A stretch of DNA of 64,000 bases. It comes from Straminergon stramineum. Its lineage: Eukaryota; Streptophyta; Bryopsida; Hypnales; Calliergonaceae. The stretch covers positions 27,198,906 to 27,262,905 of the forward strand of contig OY987264.1 in the NCBI GenBank assembly GCA_963920665.1, given 5' to 3'. Below, piece after piece: positions 51,901 through 62,919 of this stretch. The stretch's first letter is position 1. Each line of letters begins with the position of its first letter. Both the position numbers and the translations under genes were made by a program. The notes beneath the pieces are model-generated. The model searched no databases. It was given only the letters and a program-made list of their open reading frames with translations, and had not been told where the DNA came from.

Positions 51901-54455
51901 GCTCAATGGCGGAGGCTTGCTATTTGTGATGAAGCACCCCAACTTGAGGATGCGAGTGGTGCATGGGAATACTCTCACAGCTGCTGTCATCATTAAAACC
52001 TTACCTGCTGGAGTGACGGAAGTGTTCATGAACGGGGCCACTTCCAAGTTGGGTCGTGCCATTGCTCTGTATTTGTGTTCTCGGGGCATTCGAGTTCTGG
52101 TACAGATTCATTCTCTGCCCTTGCTCGACTTTTCAGACTTTTATCATAGGAATCATGGGCAACTTGTGGAGAGTTCTTTTGAATTTCACCTCTATTCATC
52201 CATCATTTCCCATATTCAACCAATTTTCCTCGTTCCTACTTCTACTATTGCCTCTATTTATATTACATTTCGAAAGTTTTGATTAGTTTTGCCTGTAGTT
52301 TCAAAGTTCTATCACTTTTTCTTTATTTTCACAACGTTTGTAAGAAACTAGCTGCCGGTTCTCCCAGATCATTGGTATTGCCAACTACCCTGAGTATTTC
52401 TGTTAAGGTGATGAAGAGAGAGAGAAGTAACTCTAATTCTTTCTGGAGATTGGCTTAAATTGAGTGCCTGTTCAATGAGTTATGGATTTCAATATCTTAG
52501 GGATAATCGACATTCTGACCGTTGAATCCATGTTAGTGGTCCATAGAATACCTTAAATTTAATGCTCCCTCTCAACAAAGTACTAATACTACAAACTGTA
52601 ACATGAAATTGTCTGGACTGGTTGAAGCATGGGTCTTTGTATTTATGTACAGTGTTCAATGTATAATTGCAGATGTTGACAACCTCTAAGGAGCGCTTTG
52701 ACGCAATCCAAAGAGAGGCTCCAAGCGAGTACAGGAGTAATCTCGTCCAAGTCACGAAGTACCAAGCCGGCAAGAACTGCAAGGTACTGTGTCAATTGTT
52801 CTATTGAGTAAACCCCATTTCAACCTAAATCCACCCCTGAAATGCAAACAGGTGGTACATTCTCTCTGAAGGACTTCCATAGTGTCTCTCCTGATCAGCT
52901 CAACTAATAACATGATAAAACAATTTAGATTCTGTTAACTATTGTAAACCTAAGTGAAGAAGAAGAGAAAATTCTTGTTATATACGTGAATTAAAATGCT
53001 CCGTGTTTGAGACTTCTCCATTGTTAAAGATCCCTCACCTAACTGCACAGCATAGTGGAAGAAAGTACCAAGAATACATTGCCTTTTGAGCTTGAAGTAA
53101 ATTGTTACTGTAGCATAAACATTCTTGAAGGGAGTTCCTAATACTTGAGGTAGCTTTAGCCAGTCTCCATATTCAAGAACGAATTAGGATACCCAAGATG
53201 CTCCAATCCTCTCTAACATCGTCTTCCTATGAAACATATCCTCGAACATCTTGACTTCAATTTTTATTGGAAACGATCGAAATCTCTGCACATCAATAAC
53301 CTTCAAATTGAACACTTGCGAGCAAGTTGCAGTCAACTTTTATGCATGTTAATTAGATACAAATCTCTATATGAATTTTTTTATATGCATGTAAATGAGT
53401 AGTGAGAGGGTTTGAGAATGTTACATAAGGTTATTGATAGTTATGAATCATACAGACATGGATAGTGGGGAAGTGGACGTGGGCGAAAGATCAGCAGTTT
53501 GCTCCTCCTGGAACATTCTTCCACCAGTTTGTGGTCCCAGTCATCCCGGAGGTGCGCAAGGATTGCACTTACGGCCAACTGGCAGGCATGGTTTTGCCCA
53601 AGGATGTCATAGGCCTTCGGACCTGCGAGGTACTATTTTACCCCCTGGCAAAGTAGCGAATCAATTCCCCGTAATGTTCAAATGCTTTCTAGTCATGCTT
53701 ACAGTGACAACATGAAAAATACTCAGTTCCATGAATTCATAAACCCACATTCCTTCTCTTCTGTTGTTTACTAGTGCATGATGAAGCCGGTGATAACACT
53801 AGTGAGCAGTCGATCAGAGAGTTCATCCTTTGCAAATTCGTCCATCGCACTGCATTCTCACTGTCGGGAGTCCCCCCATAAAATATCGTCCAACACATAG
53901 TTCTGATTGTGCAACAATCGATGGTAGAGTAACATGTGTGTTGGGGTACTCCCAAATGTTTGTTTACAAGAGGTCATACGAAATTGGAATTAGTTTATAC
54001 GAAGTGAGCAATCAATTTTACGGAGATTGTTACTTTTCATTGTGGAATATGTATTGATCTGAGGATTTTTGGTTTGTTGGGAAGTGATGTAACCTTATTT
54101 AGTGCACTCTCTAAAGTTGGGCCCTTAATTTTAATCCTCTGGTATTCCTTTATCCCAACGCATACAATCTCGTTGTATTTGAAGCTCAATGGCCGTAGCT
54201 AAACAATGTAAGTTATGACTTGCAATCGAGTGAACGTTTCCCTCATGCACACAATTGATTCAAATTGGGCTAATATTGATAACGTTTTTGCAGTATACAA
54301 TGGAAAGAGGGGCAGTCCATGCTTGCCATGCCGGTGGCTTAGTCCATACCCTGGAGGGTTGGACCCATCATGAAGTCGGTTCCATAGATGTCAGCCGTAT
54401 CGACGTGGTGTGGGAAGCAGCTCTGCGACATGGTTTTGCTCCAGTCACCAATTGA
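45908..54455 (+). CDS. CER3: CER3/WAX2-like cuticular wax biosynthesis protein (eleven coding exons)
   Basis: In flowering plants CER3 works with CER1 at the endoplasmic reticulum to make very-long-chain alkanes for the cuticle. Exons: 45908-45973, 46724-46947, 47979-48211, 48556-48772, 49214-49335, 49857-50113, 51082-51189, 51893-52099, 52673-52783, 53456-53629, 54294-54455. All introns are GT-AG and phases join to 626 residues, near the usual 630. The N-terminal half is a fatty acid hydroxylase-type membrane domain with three His clusters: HRAFH (148-152), HFVHH (161-165), HSLHH (249-253). The C-terminal half is the WAX2 domain, with NEALNGGG at 410, [15 protein letters not shown] at 457, FFHQFVVP near 536 and [20 protein letters not shown] from 577. 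The [13 protein letters not shown] tail favours CER3 over CER1. No lesion is seen. Confidence 0.95.
46008..46138. repeat. 13-bp minisatellite in CER3 intron 1
   Basis: Eight consecutive 13-base units (46035-46138) follow the pattern AGTTCACAATGTA with scattered changes. A ninth lies apart at 46008-46020. The array begins 35 bases inside the intron. Confidence 0.85.
47205..47830. repeat. Imperfect tandem duplications in CER3 intron 2
   Basis: ATTCGT(C/G)ATGTAATGTGCCACC begins at 47215 and 47401, with weaker copies at 47604 and 47817. The spacings are 186, 203 and 213 bases. AAATGAACGTT-like sequence follows each of the first three at the same distance. Confidence 0.7.
49425..49790. repeat. 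Direct duplication in CER3 intron 5, period 211
   Basis: GTAGAATCGACAGAA at 49454 and 49665, then GCTAATTAGGGTTG, GTCGAACAGGGTTA and GCTTGAATGTTGC, recur in the same order. Two imperfect copies are present. Confidence 0.8.
50160..50760. repeat. Tandem duplications in CER3 intron 6, period 186-200
   Basis: GACTAGGGT(A/C)GGGAAC begins at 50340 and 50526, with a weaker form at 50726. An earlier partial unit begins at 50162. Each unit also carries TTGCATTCCTT and ACAATGCATT-like phrases. Confidence 0.75.
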
Positions 54456-54458
54456 ATA

Positions 54459-54576
54459 AGGTAGAGGGTGCATAAACTGTCCCTTGATTGTTCAATGACT
54501 GTCCGCATGCGTACCCTCAACCAGGGGACGCATTTAGAAACGCACCAGCCCTGGACAGTTTTAGCACCCTCTACCT
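54459..54576. mobile_element. 118-bp MITE immediately after the CER3 stop codon
   Basis: It begins AGGTAGAGGGTGCATAAACT and ends, reverse complemented, AGGTAGAGGGTGCTAAAACT. TA lies on both outer sides. It starts three bases after the TGA, so any CER3 mRNA extending past the stop carries it as 3' untranslated sequence that can fold back. Confidence 0.8.
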
Positions 54577-55981
54577 TAATAATCAGAATCATACAAAACA
54601 GTCATCTTACAGTTGTAACTTAATTCCTTCCCTCCGGCCTGCAGATTATTCATCTGACGTCTTTTAGTCTTTTTAGTTTAGTTTCTGCAGATAAATTCAG
54701 TGAAAGGGATTTATGTGCTAGCTGGGGAGGCCTCTGAACTTATCTGCTGATTGTAATAAGGGTCCGTGGTCTCGAGCTGACTTCCTCAATGGATTAATTC
54801 ATCCAAATCAGTTTCCATTTTCATTGCTTTTGTTTGCCGCTTCAATGCTTCGTCGATCACTGTCAGTAGAGGTTGCTCAGAATCGAAGTCTCGAATGATA
54901 AGTTATATGTGTTGCCTTCAATCTTTGTCGCAGCAGAGTTTGCTTATATGACATGAACTGTTGCCTTCAGTCTGTGGTTTGGAGTTTCTATGATGGGATT
55001 GAAATTTCAATTGAGGGAGGAGAGGTCTACCTGAATGTGATTACATTGTTTGCAAACTTGGTTTGCTGTCATTTGTCATTGCATGAAGTCAAAATTATAG
55101 GAAATTCACTTCGGAAGATCCTAACCAATTATTGTACCTTCCAGAACATGTTCTTCATAGAACATGTGTAGTCTATTTTTTCTTAGTTTTTTCTATATGG
55201 GTTTCTTTTATTGATGTAGTTCAGACAAATTTTGAACTGCTTTCATTAATAATGTATGTGATACGTTTGTGAAAACAGAGAATCATCTCTTTGATATTTA
55301 TAATTCTTCTTTATCAATTAGGATCTTATATCTTTTTGAATAAAAATGAAAATTATGAAAATGTCATACTTTTGCCCTTGAATTTGTTCATATGTAACGA
55401 AGTTAAAGGTTGACATATAGTATGCTTAACAAAATGATGATGTATAGAAAGCTTTGACAAGAACAAGATATGAAGTTTGATAGATTCCTTACATTCTACA
55501 ATTTTCAATCTATACCAGGCTTTCCCTTGTAGCAGATGACATTTTTGACAGACTCCCTAATTAATATTGAACTTCCGTGTATTTTTTATCTCTTATATGA
55601 CTTCAAGAAATTGATTTTTGCAACTTCAAATCGTTAAATTAATATGAATTCTAAAGTTTCTAGTCCATTTTTAGACAACATCAGTAGTCTCTAATATATA
55701 TGGTAGTTTGTTGCATCTTCAGGTGGATGAGAATTTCAACTTTAGGCATTGATGGTTTTGAGAGATAGAGAGCGCAAATTATATTTGATGCAAAGCGGGT
55801 TTGATGGTTTCTTACGGAATCATATGACATTTAAAAAATATGTAACCTTTTTAAATTTATGATCTGGGGCATATGTATCCCGATATATATATATATATAT
55901 ATATAATCTTATATGATCTTTAGAACATATTATATGGTTATACTGAAACATTCAAAAGCTGAACCCTTGAAAACCCTCAAA
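54577..55981. other. CER3 downstream spacer
   Basis: No gene is seen. A TA microsatellite lies at about 55884-55905. The polyadenylation site of CER3 should lie just beyond the MITE, but no single signal stands out. Confidence 0.4.
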
Positions 55982-57044
55982 TCATGTTCCTGCACTATTG
56001 AATTGAACGCCTGGATTTACTACAAATTTAGCAGCCTCATTAGATCCTGCAAGTGATCCAAAAGGAGGGATAGATGCGCTCTCAAACACGATGGAATTCA
56101 TCAAGGACGAAGAGACTATTGTAGCACCACCTGCAGCCATCAAAAAACCAAGCGAGAATAACATAATTTTGTATCTTGTTATTTTACATGCTCCAATGAC
56201 ATTCCAAATTTCTAATTCATTAACCCATTTTGGGTCTAGGAGAGGTTGCTCAAAATTCGATTTCAGAATCTTTGTGACATGGGCATCATGAAGCTTGCTC
56301 AAAAGGCCAATCAATGATGAGCTTCTGCCCTCTTCAAGGCAAAGGACAACCTCAAAGCTACTAGCTAATCAAACTTTCCAATGCAAGAATCACATATTCG
56401 AATTGTGATTTGGAATCCAGAGCTTTGCATGATAGATGCATCTCTTTAAGACAAAGAAAATGATCTTATGAAGCTTAATTTTGTATTAATGTAGTTAAGT
56501 ATTGGAGACGCTTGCTAGCTACCGTGAAGATTATTTCAAAAACCAAGCCCCTCAGGTTTGGTCTGTTCTTTAAGGGTTAATCACATTGCTTTACCTGCTG
56601 TATGTGCATATTCTAACTGCTTTGATGGTGCATTGAATAATGGAATCATGTTTCAAGGCAACTAAGTAATGAATGGGTTCACGTGGTCTGATACGGGTTT
56701 CTCAACATTCAAAGTCTTGCATTTTGCTAAAAGGTTGTCAAGAGGGATGAACTCTGAAAAATCCTTATAATGCTAGCAGAATCCAACTGAGCAACTTCAA
56801 TTAATAATGTTAAGTGCATTACCTACAGCACATTGATTGAATAGATCTTCCTTTTGGACGCCAAAGTAGACAATTCGAGGAAGCACTCGGGCTATTATAG
56901 AACTGCAAAATGTGACAAGCCAAAGCTGGAATTGAAAAGAGAAAATTAAAGGAAGTCATGAATGAATGCATGTACTTACAGTCCAAGCATAAGAAGACCA
57001 AATGCATCTTTTGTTGCACTCAATTGCCAATTTGCAACATCTAT
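55982..57044 (-). CDS. Unrecognised spliced gene fragment, 3' part
   Basis: Three minus-strand segments join in frame through GT-AG sites: 57044-56980, 56902-56823 and 56364-55982, ending in TGA. Together they give about 175 residues. Features seen: a hydrophobic stretch AFGLLMLGLSIIARVLPRIV, then VYFGVQKEDLFNQCAV, SLIGLLSKLHDAHVTKIL, EQPLLDPKWVNELEIWNVIG, and a second hydrophobic segment YKIMLFSLGFLMAAGGATIV. This suggests a membrane protein tail with a soluble loop. I do not recognise the family. No convincing upstream exon or start codon appears between 57044 and about 58000, so it may be a truncated relic or have distant 5' exons. Confidence 0.45.
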
Positions 57045-60000
57045 CTAGATATACAGTTGTTGTAGCAGGTGCGGCTCTTAAACACGAAGAACCAAACTGA
57101 TTAGAATCTTTCACCTAGAATATTCAATTTAGTTTGGTCGCCCCATGACGGAGTACGAGCACATGTGAAATCTTCTGTAGCAAATAATTGGGGCTCCCGA
57201 TCATCGAAGATCCATATATGTCAGTCATCATTGGTTGGATTAATTCTAGCAGTTAGAAAGTCTCTTCAATTCTACGTCGTCTTCAAGCGAACGAGTCTTG
57301 TAACGATCGAGTGGTGCTTGTGAAATACTCTACTTTCTATTAGTTGTAACGAAGTCGCAACTACTTCTAATGGATCCTAGTCAGATTAGCCTACATATGT
57401 ATGTGCTTGTTGATTGGGAGAGGGTCCTGTTTTTGGTAAGCTTGGAACGGCTGACCGAAGACTCCCGACAACGACTTAAATAAATATATAACCGAAGTCA
57501 TTGAGGAGGATGTGGAGCCTCACCAGTCGATCAAAACATTCGTGACATTCAAGCTTGGAGGTGCGTGCTTTCATTAGGAAGTGACGTACAGATCGAGCAT
57601 TCATGCTAGCTGCTGCAGGGGAAGAAAATTAACAGGCAAGGCGGTGTTACAGTGCAGAGTCGCGGCCTTTAATTTACGAGCGCTCTCGCATGCATGCACT
57701 GCGTTAATTATGTACAGCACCGATTTGGTTGTGGAAGTGTTAAGTTATCCGTATTGCCAATGATTGCAAACGTACATGAAGAAGCTTCTCGATCAAGATT
57801 AAAGCTAGCTAGCAACACTCCGGTAATTAATTAATTAGCTTCAGAGAAAGTTTGAAACGACACCGAGCTAGAGCTTCGATCAGAAGTTGAATTGTCCGAG
57901 TTGCATGCTGCAGACAAAGCGGGGAACAAAGTTAACTTAACAGCGTGAAGACGCGTTCGATTTCTATTGATCTAGTTTCCCAGAAAACGACGGTGCTCTA
58001 GCTCGGAGTAGTGTGTTCAAATCGTGAAGATCGGTGCGGTGATCGACATGCCGGTAGCCAAATTTGTCATCAAAGCGGCGCATCTGTGAACTACCACCAC
58101 CTAACGTGAAAACACTCTCAAAACTGTCAAACTAAGCAATTCAGCAAAGTAGGAGGCACCTTTTTCAAGAAAAAAATAATTTTTGTAGCTTTACAATTGA
58201 AAATCATGAATTTTATATGAAAAAAATATAGAATTATTGAATAAGACATGTAAGTACTATGAATTTTCAAAGTAGAAGCTCCCTAACTAGTCCTTAGTTT
58301 GAAACTATCACATAGCCTTCGTCATGAACCTAAGAGCTAGAAAATTCATAGTCAATCAATCCTAATTAAGCAAGGGAATAGTGTAATGGTACTTTGGGGA
58401 ACACTTTCAATAGAAGTCTACTTCCATTAGAGAAATTGTGGACTCTCCACAAGGTTGCTAGAAAGTGACGAGAGGGCCCTTCAATTTATCACATTTATTT
58501 TGCTTGAGGAATTTTTCCCCTATTTTTGCACTTCGTCACTTCCAAATGTCAAAGCATTCATTCTCAAGTACTATTAGTTAGGGTTGTGGCAAGTGTTGTT
58601 TTGATATTTGAAAGCACCCCGAAAGCACCTTCCTCTCATGATTGCGGAATATAAAACTAAAATATACTTCTTGGAACTCTTCATATTCATACACGGTGAA
58701 TCTTTGTTTTGTCAAAAATTCCCTCAAACTTCATAGTTGCTTCAATAGGATCCAAAAATAGACTAGCTTGTCAAATGCTAGCAGCCCTTTGGAGAGTCAA
58801 AAAAATTTCTAATGATTGTCATGAATGTGTGTTTTTACATTAGTAGATATAAAAACTCCATTACAAAAAAATAGGGCATCTATAGGGATGCCAAAGTTGG
58901 ACCAACAATTCAAATAAATTATTAAATTTTCAAAAGAAAATATTAATTTTTTATTTGCACTTTGGGAGGAATTGGTATAGAGTCTCACGACCCTCTTAAG
59001 GCCCCAAATTTTACTGTAATGTCTTCTTTCTTGTAGGGTTGTTGTTGCTACCTTAGATTATGGAGGGTTTAATTGGATTCATTTGAAGAGTCTTTGTTAG
59101 CATATGTCTATAACTTCATACAAACCTTCAAATTTTTTACTCCTAAGATATTTATGATGCATATACTAAAAATCTAGAGACACCCTTCTACTCCAAAGCA
59201 TCCAAAATCTTCAACTCCATTGCCAAGTTGAGATGGTAGGTAGATACTAACTTCTAAAGTTCTTTCATGTTTAGAAGCCAAAAACTCCTTCAAAATACTT
59301 GTCTCCAATATAAGGCTAAAATTTTACTCTATATTTATTTTTTAATGAATCCAATCACATGATTTGTTGGTTGACACAGGATACGCAACTCTTGTATTAT
59401 ATACAGGGGTCGTCAACATTAAAATGGCTCAAAGGACGGCTTTGTAAAAATTATATCAAATTAAAAAGACCTTAAATTTAGGTGAAGACCAAATTAAAAA
59501 AATTAAGTGTAGAAAATATTGGGTTATTAAAAAAATTCACAATATATATGAAGAATTTAAACACTTATGCATAATTTTCAAAAATCTAGACAAAAAGTTC
59601 TCTCCAATTAAAATTAAAATTCATCCATAGAGTTTTATTTAATATTTATAATATAAAAAACTGAATTTTTTATTAAAAAGACCAAAAAGTTGGGTAGCTT
59701 GTCCCACGCTACATGTATTAAAAAAATTCATATAATTAGTTTTATAATGCTATTATTGTCCTCAAGGAACATTCATTTCATGTATATAATTACATTTTTG
59801 GATTCCTTGTTAAGAGGGCTATGAGAGTTTTCTACATTAAAATAAATTGAATCCCTAAAGATTGGACTAAAATGCATTACAAGTGATTATAATCAGAGCT
59901 ATATAGTATGGGAGTTGCATATCCAGGTGGTCAACTTGTTCAAGTACATCATCCCAAAGTTTTAGAGTGAATATCCCTATTGATTGCAAATTTAGTGTGC

Positions 60001-60239
60001 CTAAACTTCAAAACATAGACTTTTCTAACCCTTCTAAAAGGTGAAGTTATATTTTCAAACATTTTTAGAGAACACAAATGTCCTCTAACTTGTGCCTTTT
60101 AATCTATACTAGACAAACCTATATATGGGGACAATGTAAGAGACATAAAATGTGTGTATGATGAATCACAAGAATGCTCATCGTGCTCAATGTTTTCATC
60201 ATTGAATGAAATAATTGGATGATATTTCTTTGGGATCAT
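57045..60239. other. Spacer; moderately GC-rich to 58.1 kb, then AT-rich
   Basis: Bases 57200-58100 have many GCTAGC and ATTAATTA motifs and a composition like the gene flanks; they could be promoter DNA for the unrecognised gene. I find no coding exon. The rest is AT-rich with no bounded element. Confidence 0.35.
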
Positions 60240-60241
60240 TA

Positions 60242-60521
60242 GATGAGATTTGAGGAAGTCAGGGGGCCGTTTCAAGCTTGTTCCCTACGTTGTTCCTGTA
60301 GTAGTGATGACACAACTGGCAACACTCAATAGTCATGAATACAATTTTCTATTTTGAATTTTGAATTTTTTTCCTTCGTGGAATTGAATAAGAAGTCGGA
60401 AAAAAATTAAATTTTTTTGATGTAGTCGCCTCCCAACCAAATTAGCACACTATGGTGGTGTAATTCACCGAGTTCTCCACAGCTGGGAACTTACAGTCTT
60501 TTAAATGGGCTAGATCTCTTC
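60242..60521. mobile_element. CATTAG-ended MITE, copy 3 (280 bp)
   Basis: The ends are CATTAGATGAGATTTGAGGA and, reverse complemented, CATTAGAAGAGATCTAGCCC. The interior AGCTGGGAACTTACAGTCTT aligns with the copy at 35034-35249, and GGGGGCCGTTTCAAGCTTGT matches the same copy's left part. Confidence 0.55.
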
Positions 60522-60699
60522 TAATGGATAATGGGATGGATTTTGTGAGAGGGGTGGTAATAATGCATACTTAAGATATTTGATGTTGGAAAATGGATTG
60601 AAAATATATGGAAAAAAATTTGAACCAAAAAATTTCAGATTCATCTTTTAAAAAATTATAATGTGGAAAGTGTTAAAAAATTAAATGAAAAAACTAAGC

Positions 60700-61173
60700 T
60701 ACTAATAACTTTTATAAGAAATTGAGAAAAATTGATCCCAATGGTGAGAATGTTCTAGTAAAAAATTGGTATATATTCTTTTACTTTTATTTGAAAATTT
60801 TCAAAATTGTGTGCAAGAGATGACATTATATTTTTTTCTACCTTATTTGCATATAAAATAAAACTTCTAATTACTTTCTCTAACTTCACTCTTTGGAAAT
60901 GAATGGTTCAAATGTTTTTGAGTAGGTATTAATCTATAAAATTCAAAAATTTAATTAATCATTTCTCTGAATATATTTTTTGTTGCATCATTTGATATTG
61001 AAATTAAAAAAAACTTTTGCAATATTTATCAGAATGACATGAAATAAAGCTTCACATGTAGATTAAGATGATTAGCACCCATCCCAAAAAATTAATGCTA
61101 AAATATCAAACTATAAAGTTTGCCCAAGTTTTTAAAAAGCCCAAAGCAGGTTCCTTGGTCTTTTAGGGGTTAA
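60700..61173. mobile_element. 1.1 kb TTAA family, inverted partial copy
   Basis: The right end, reverse complemented, reads TTAACCCCTAAAAGACCAAG. The phrase ATCCCAATGGTGAGAATGTT near 60735 is the reverse complement of the block found in the copies at 8842 and 29525. The other end is not found. A forward fragment of the same block lies at about 63718-63830. Confidence 0.5.
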
Positions 61174-62489
61174 TGATAGGGTTGAGCATTTTGTTCTTCA
61201 AAGGATTCCTTGAGACTTTGGTAGTGTTGCACTAATGCTACTTGCTACAATCTTGTCCTTATGAATTTGAAATTTGTCACTTAATTAGGAGGTTTGGGTA
61301 AGAATGACTAAGGCTAAGGTGAAGCATGATCATGTTGAATTTATAGTTTCTTCATCGTAATTTCTATCATATTTTATTTTTGACATGAAATCCAATAACA
61401 AAAGTGTAGATTGCAACTCTTAACCATGTAATGTTGGGATGGTTACTATAGAAATCATCCTTTGCAATATTGTACAAATCATTTGCTTAAAACCATTAGA
61501 GAGCACTCATTAGACCGGTCAAACTACTATGCAAGACCTCCCCTTTTCATACAAAATTCCAAGAATGAATATCTACACTTTTGTCTTACATAGAATGATT
61601 CTTAGTCATCCATTGGATACTTTTTGGCCATTGTGTCATTACATGATTATTGCCTTCAAATAAAATTGTGTAAGTTGGTATGCACTCACACAATACCTAA
61701 AGTTTCATGGATGCAATGATGACTAACAAGATTATAATAGAATTGGAGGTCGATTTTCTTTAAAACCACGTCATCATTGATGCTTAAAATTAGAATGATG
61801 CATTGATAAATATAAAAATTTGCCTCTTGTTTTGTGGTTGGTTAATTTTTAAGTTTTACCTATGCATGATTAGGCACCTTTGATTACATGTAGAAAATCC
61901 AAATTTTTTAAATATTATCATTTGTGTTAAAATGTTGTATGTGGTAGTGAAGGTTGACATCTCTTGCCAAATACTCAATTTTAATTTGGGAAATGAGCAT
62001 CAATGAATGCTAAAAAAAGACATATCCCGCAAGGTTTTTTCTTTTTATAATTTTTTTTTTTAAATCCCCCAAAATTCCGTCATATATTTTTAGAAATATT
62101 TTTGGGCAACCCTAATAAGTCCCGGGCAATGCCGATAAAATTCGGGTGGTATTCGGTTTTCTCTGACCCTGGAAGTGCCGTTCACACGGGCACCCTCATG
62201 AACCCTTTTCACACCCTTTTCACACCCTGTCGCAGTTTCCACACACTGCAGCTGCGCTGCAACTTGCAAAAACAAAGACAGACGCTCATGGCGGACATCT
62301 AAGATAGTTGAAGACTTTTTTTGACGACGCCGCGGAAGCCATCGCCACTCTTCGCCACTCCAGATGTAACCCTAACCTATCCCGGCCACCCCTGGACTTT
62401 GTAACAGTCGCGATTTGATACCGAAACGACCTACATTGGCATTGGCGTTGGCGTTTTTGCGTTTTTTTCAACAATCGGTGGCAACAGCG
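61174..62489. other. LCB1 upstream region
   Basis: It is AT-rich to about 62100, then GC-richer up to the LCB1 start codon. A telo-box-like TAACCCTAACC lies near 62367, a motif often seen in plant promoters of housekeeping genes. TTCACACCC occurs twice in tandem near 62209-62226. No TATA box is clear. Confidence 0.4.
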
Positions 62490-62919
62490 ATGGTGATGAG
62501 CGTGTTTCTGGATGTGAAGGACACCGTCATGGCGCTTCTTCCCGACGTGCCTCTCACGGACGCCGTCATCTTCGGCGTTCACATCCACGGTACAACGCGC
62601 TTCCCGTAGGAGTTTAGGGTTTCTTTTTTTTTCTAATTTGCGATCTTGGTTGTTCTTTTGTTTTCTTAGGTCTTTGATTTGGTGGAGAAGGAGGAGAGTG
62701 TTTGGGAAGAGTATGATGTGGTGAGAGAGTTTGGAAGCGTGAATTCATGGAATTTGAGGGTGGGGGGAGGAGGGGCTTGTGGAGGGGAACGTTCGTTCAT
62801 CGTGTTTGGTTGTTTGGATGACAGGGCATCTGTTGCTGGAAACTTTGCTTGTTGTGGTGATTTGTTACCTGCTGCTGCAGCAAAGTTATACGCCGGAGAA
62901 TCGGACGCTCACTGAGACT
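62490..62919 (+). CDS. LCB1: LCB1 subunit of serine palmitoyltransferase (first two exons, 5' partial gene)
   Basis: LCB1 pairs with LCB2 at the endoplasmic reticulum to condense serine with palmitoyl-CoA, the first step of sphingolipid synthesis. Exon 1 is 62490-62589 and exon 2 is 62825-62919, joined at a glycine codon through a GT-AG intron. They give 65 residues. After a short amphipathic lead comes VIFGVHIHGH (26-35), a membrane segment LLLETLLVVVICYLLL (36-51) and SYTPENRTLTET (54-65). In known plant LCB1 the last stretch is followed by EIDELCDEW; I do not find that exon before the window ends, so the gene continues beyond 64000. The ATG at 62496 is an alternative start two codons later. 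Confidence 0.85.

Noticed and set aside
469..61173. CCCTAAA motifs as interstitial telomere repeats
   Set aside because: Each occurs once, next to TTAA, at the edge of an element and followed by family-specific sequence. There are no tandem TTTAGGG runs.
45908..62919. CER3 and LCB1 as a lipid gene cluster
   Set aside because: The two act in different pathways and lie about 8 kb apart with an unrelated fragment between, so proximity alone is not evidence of co-function.
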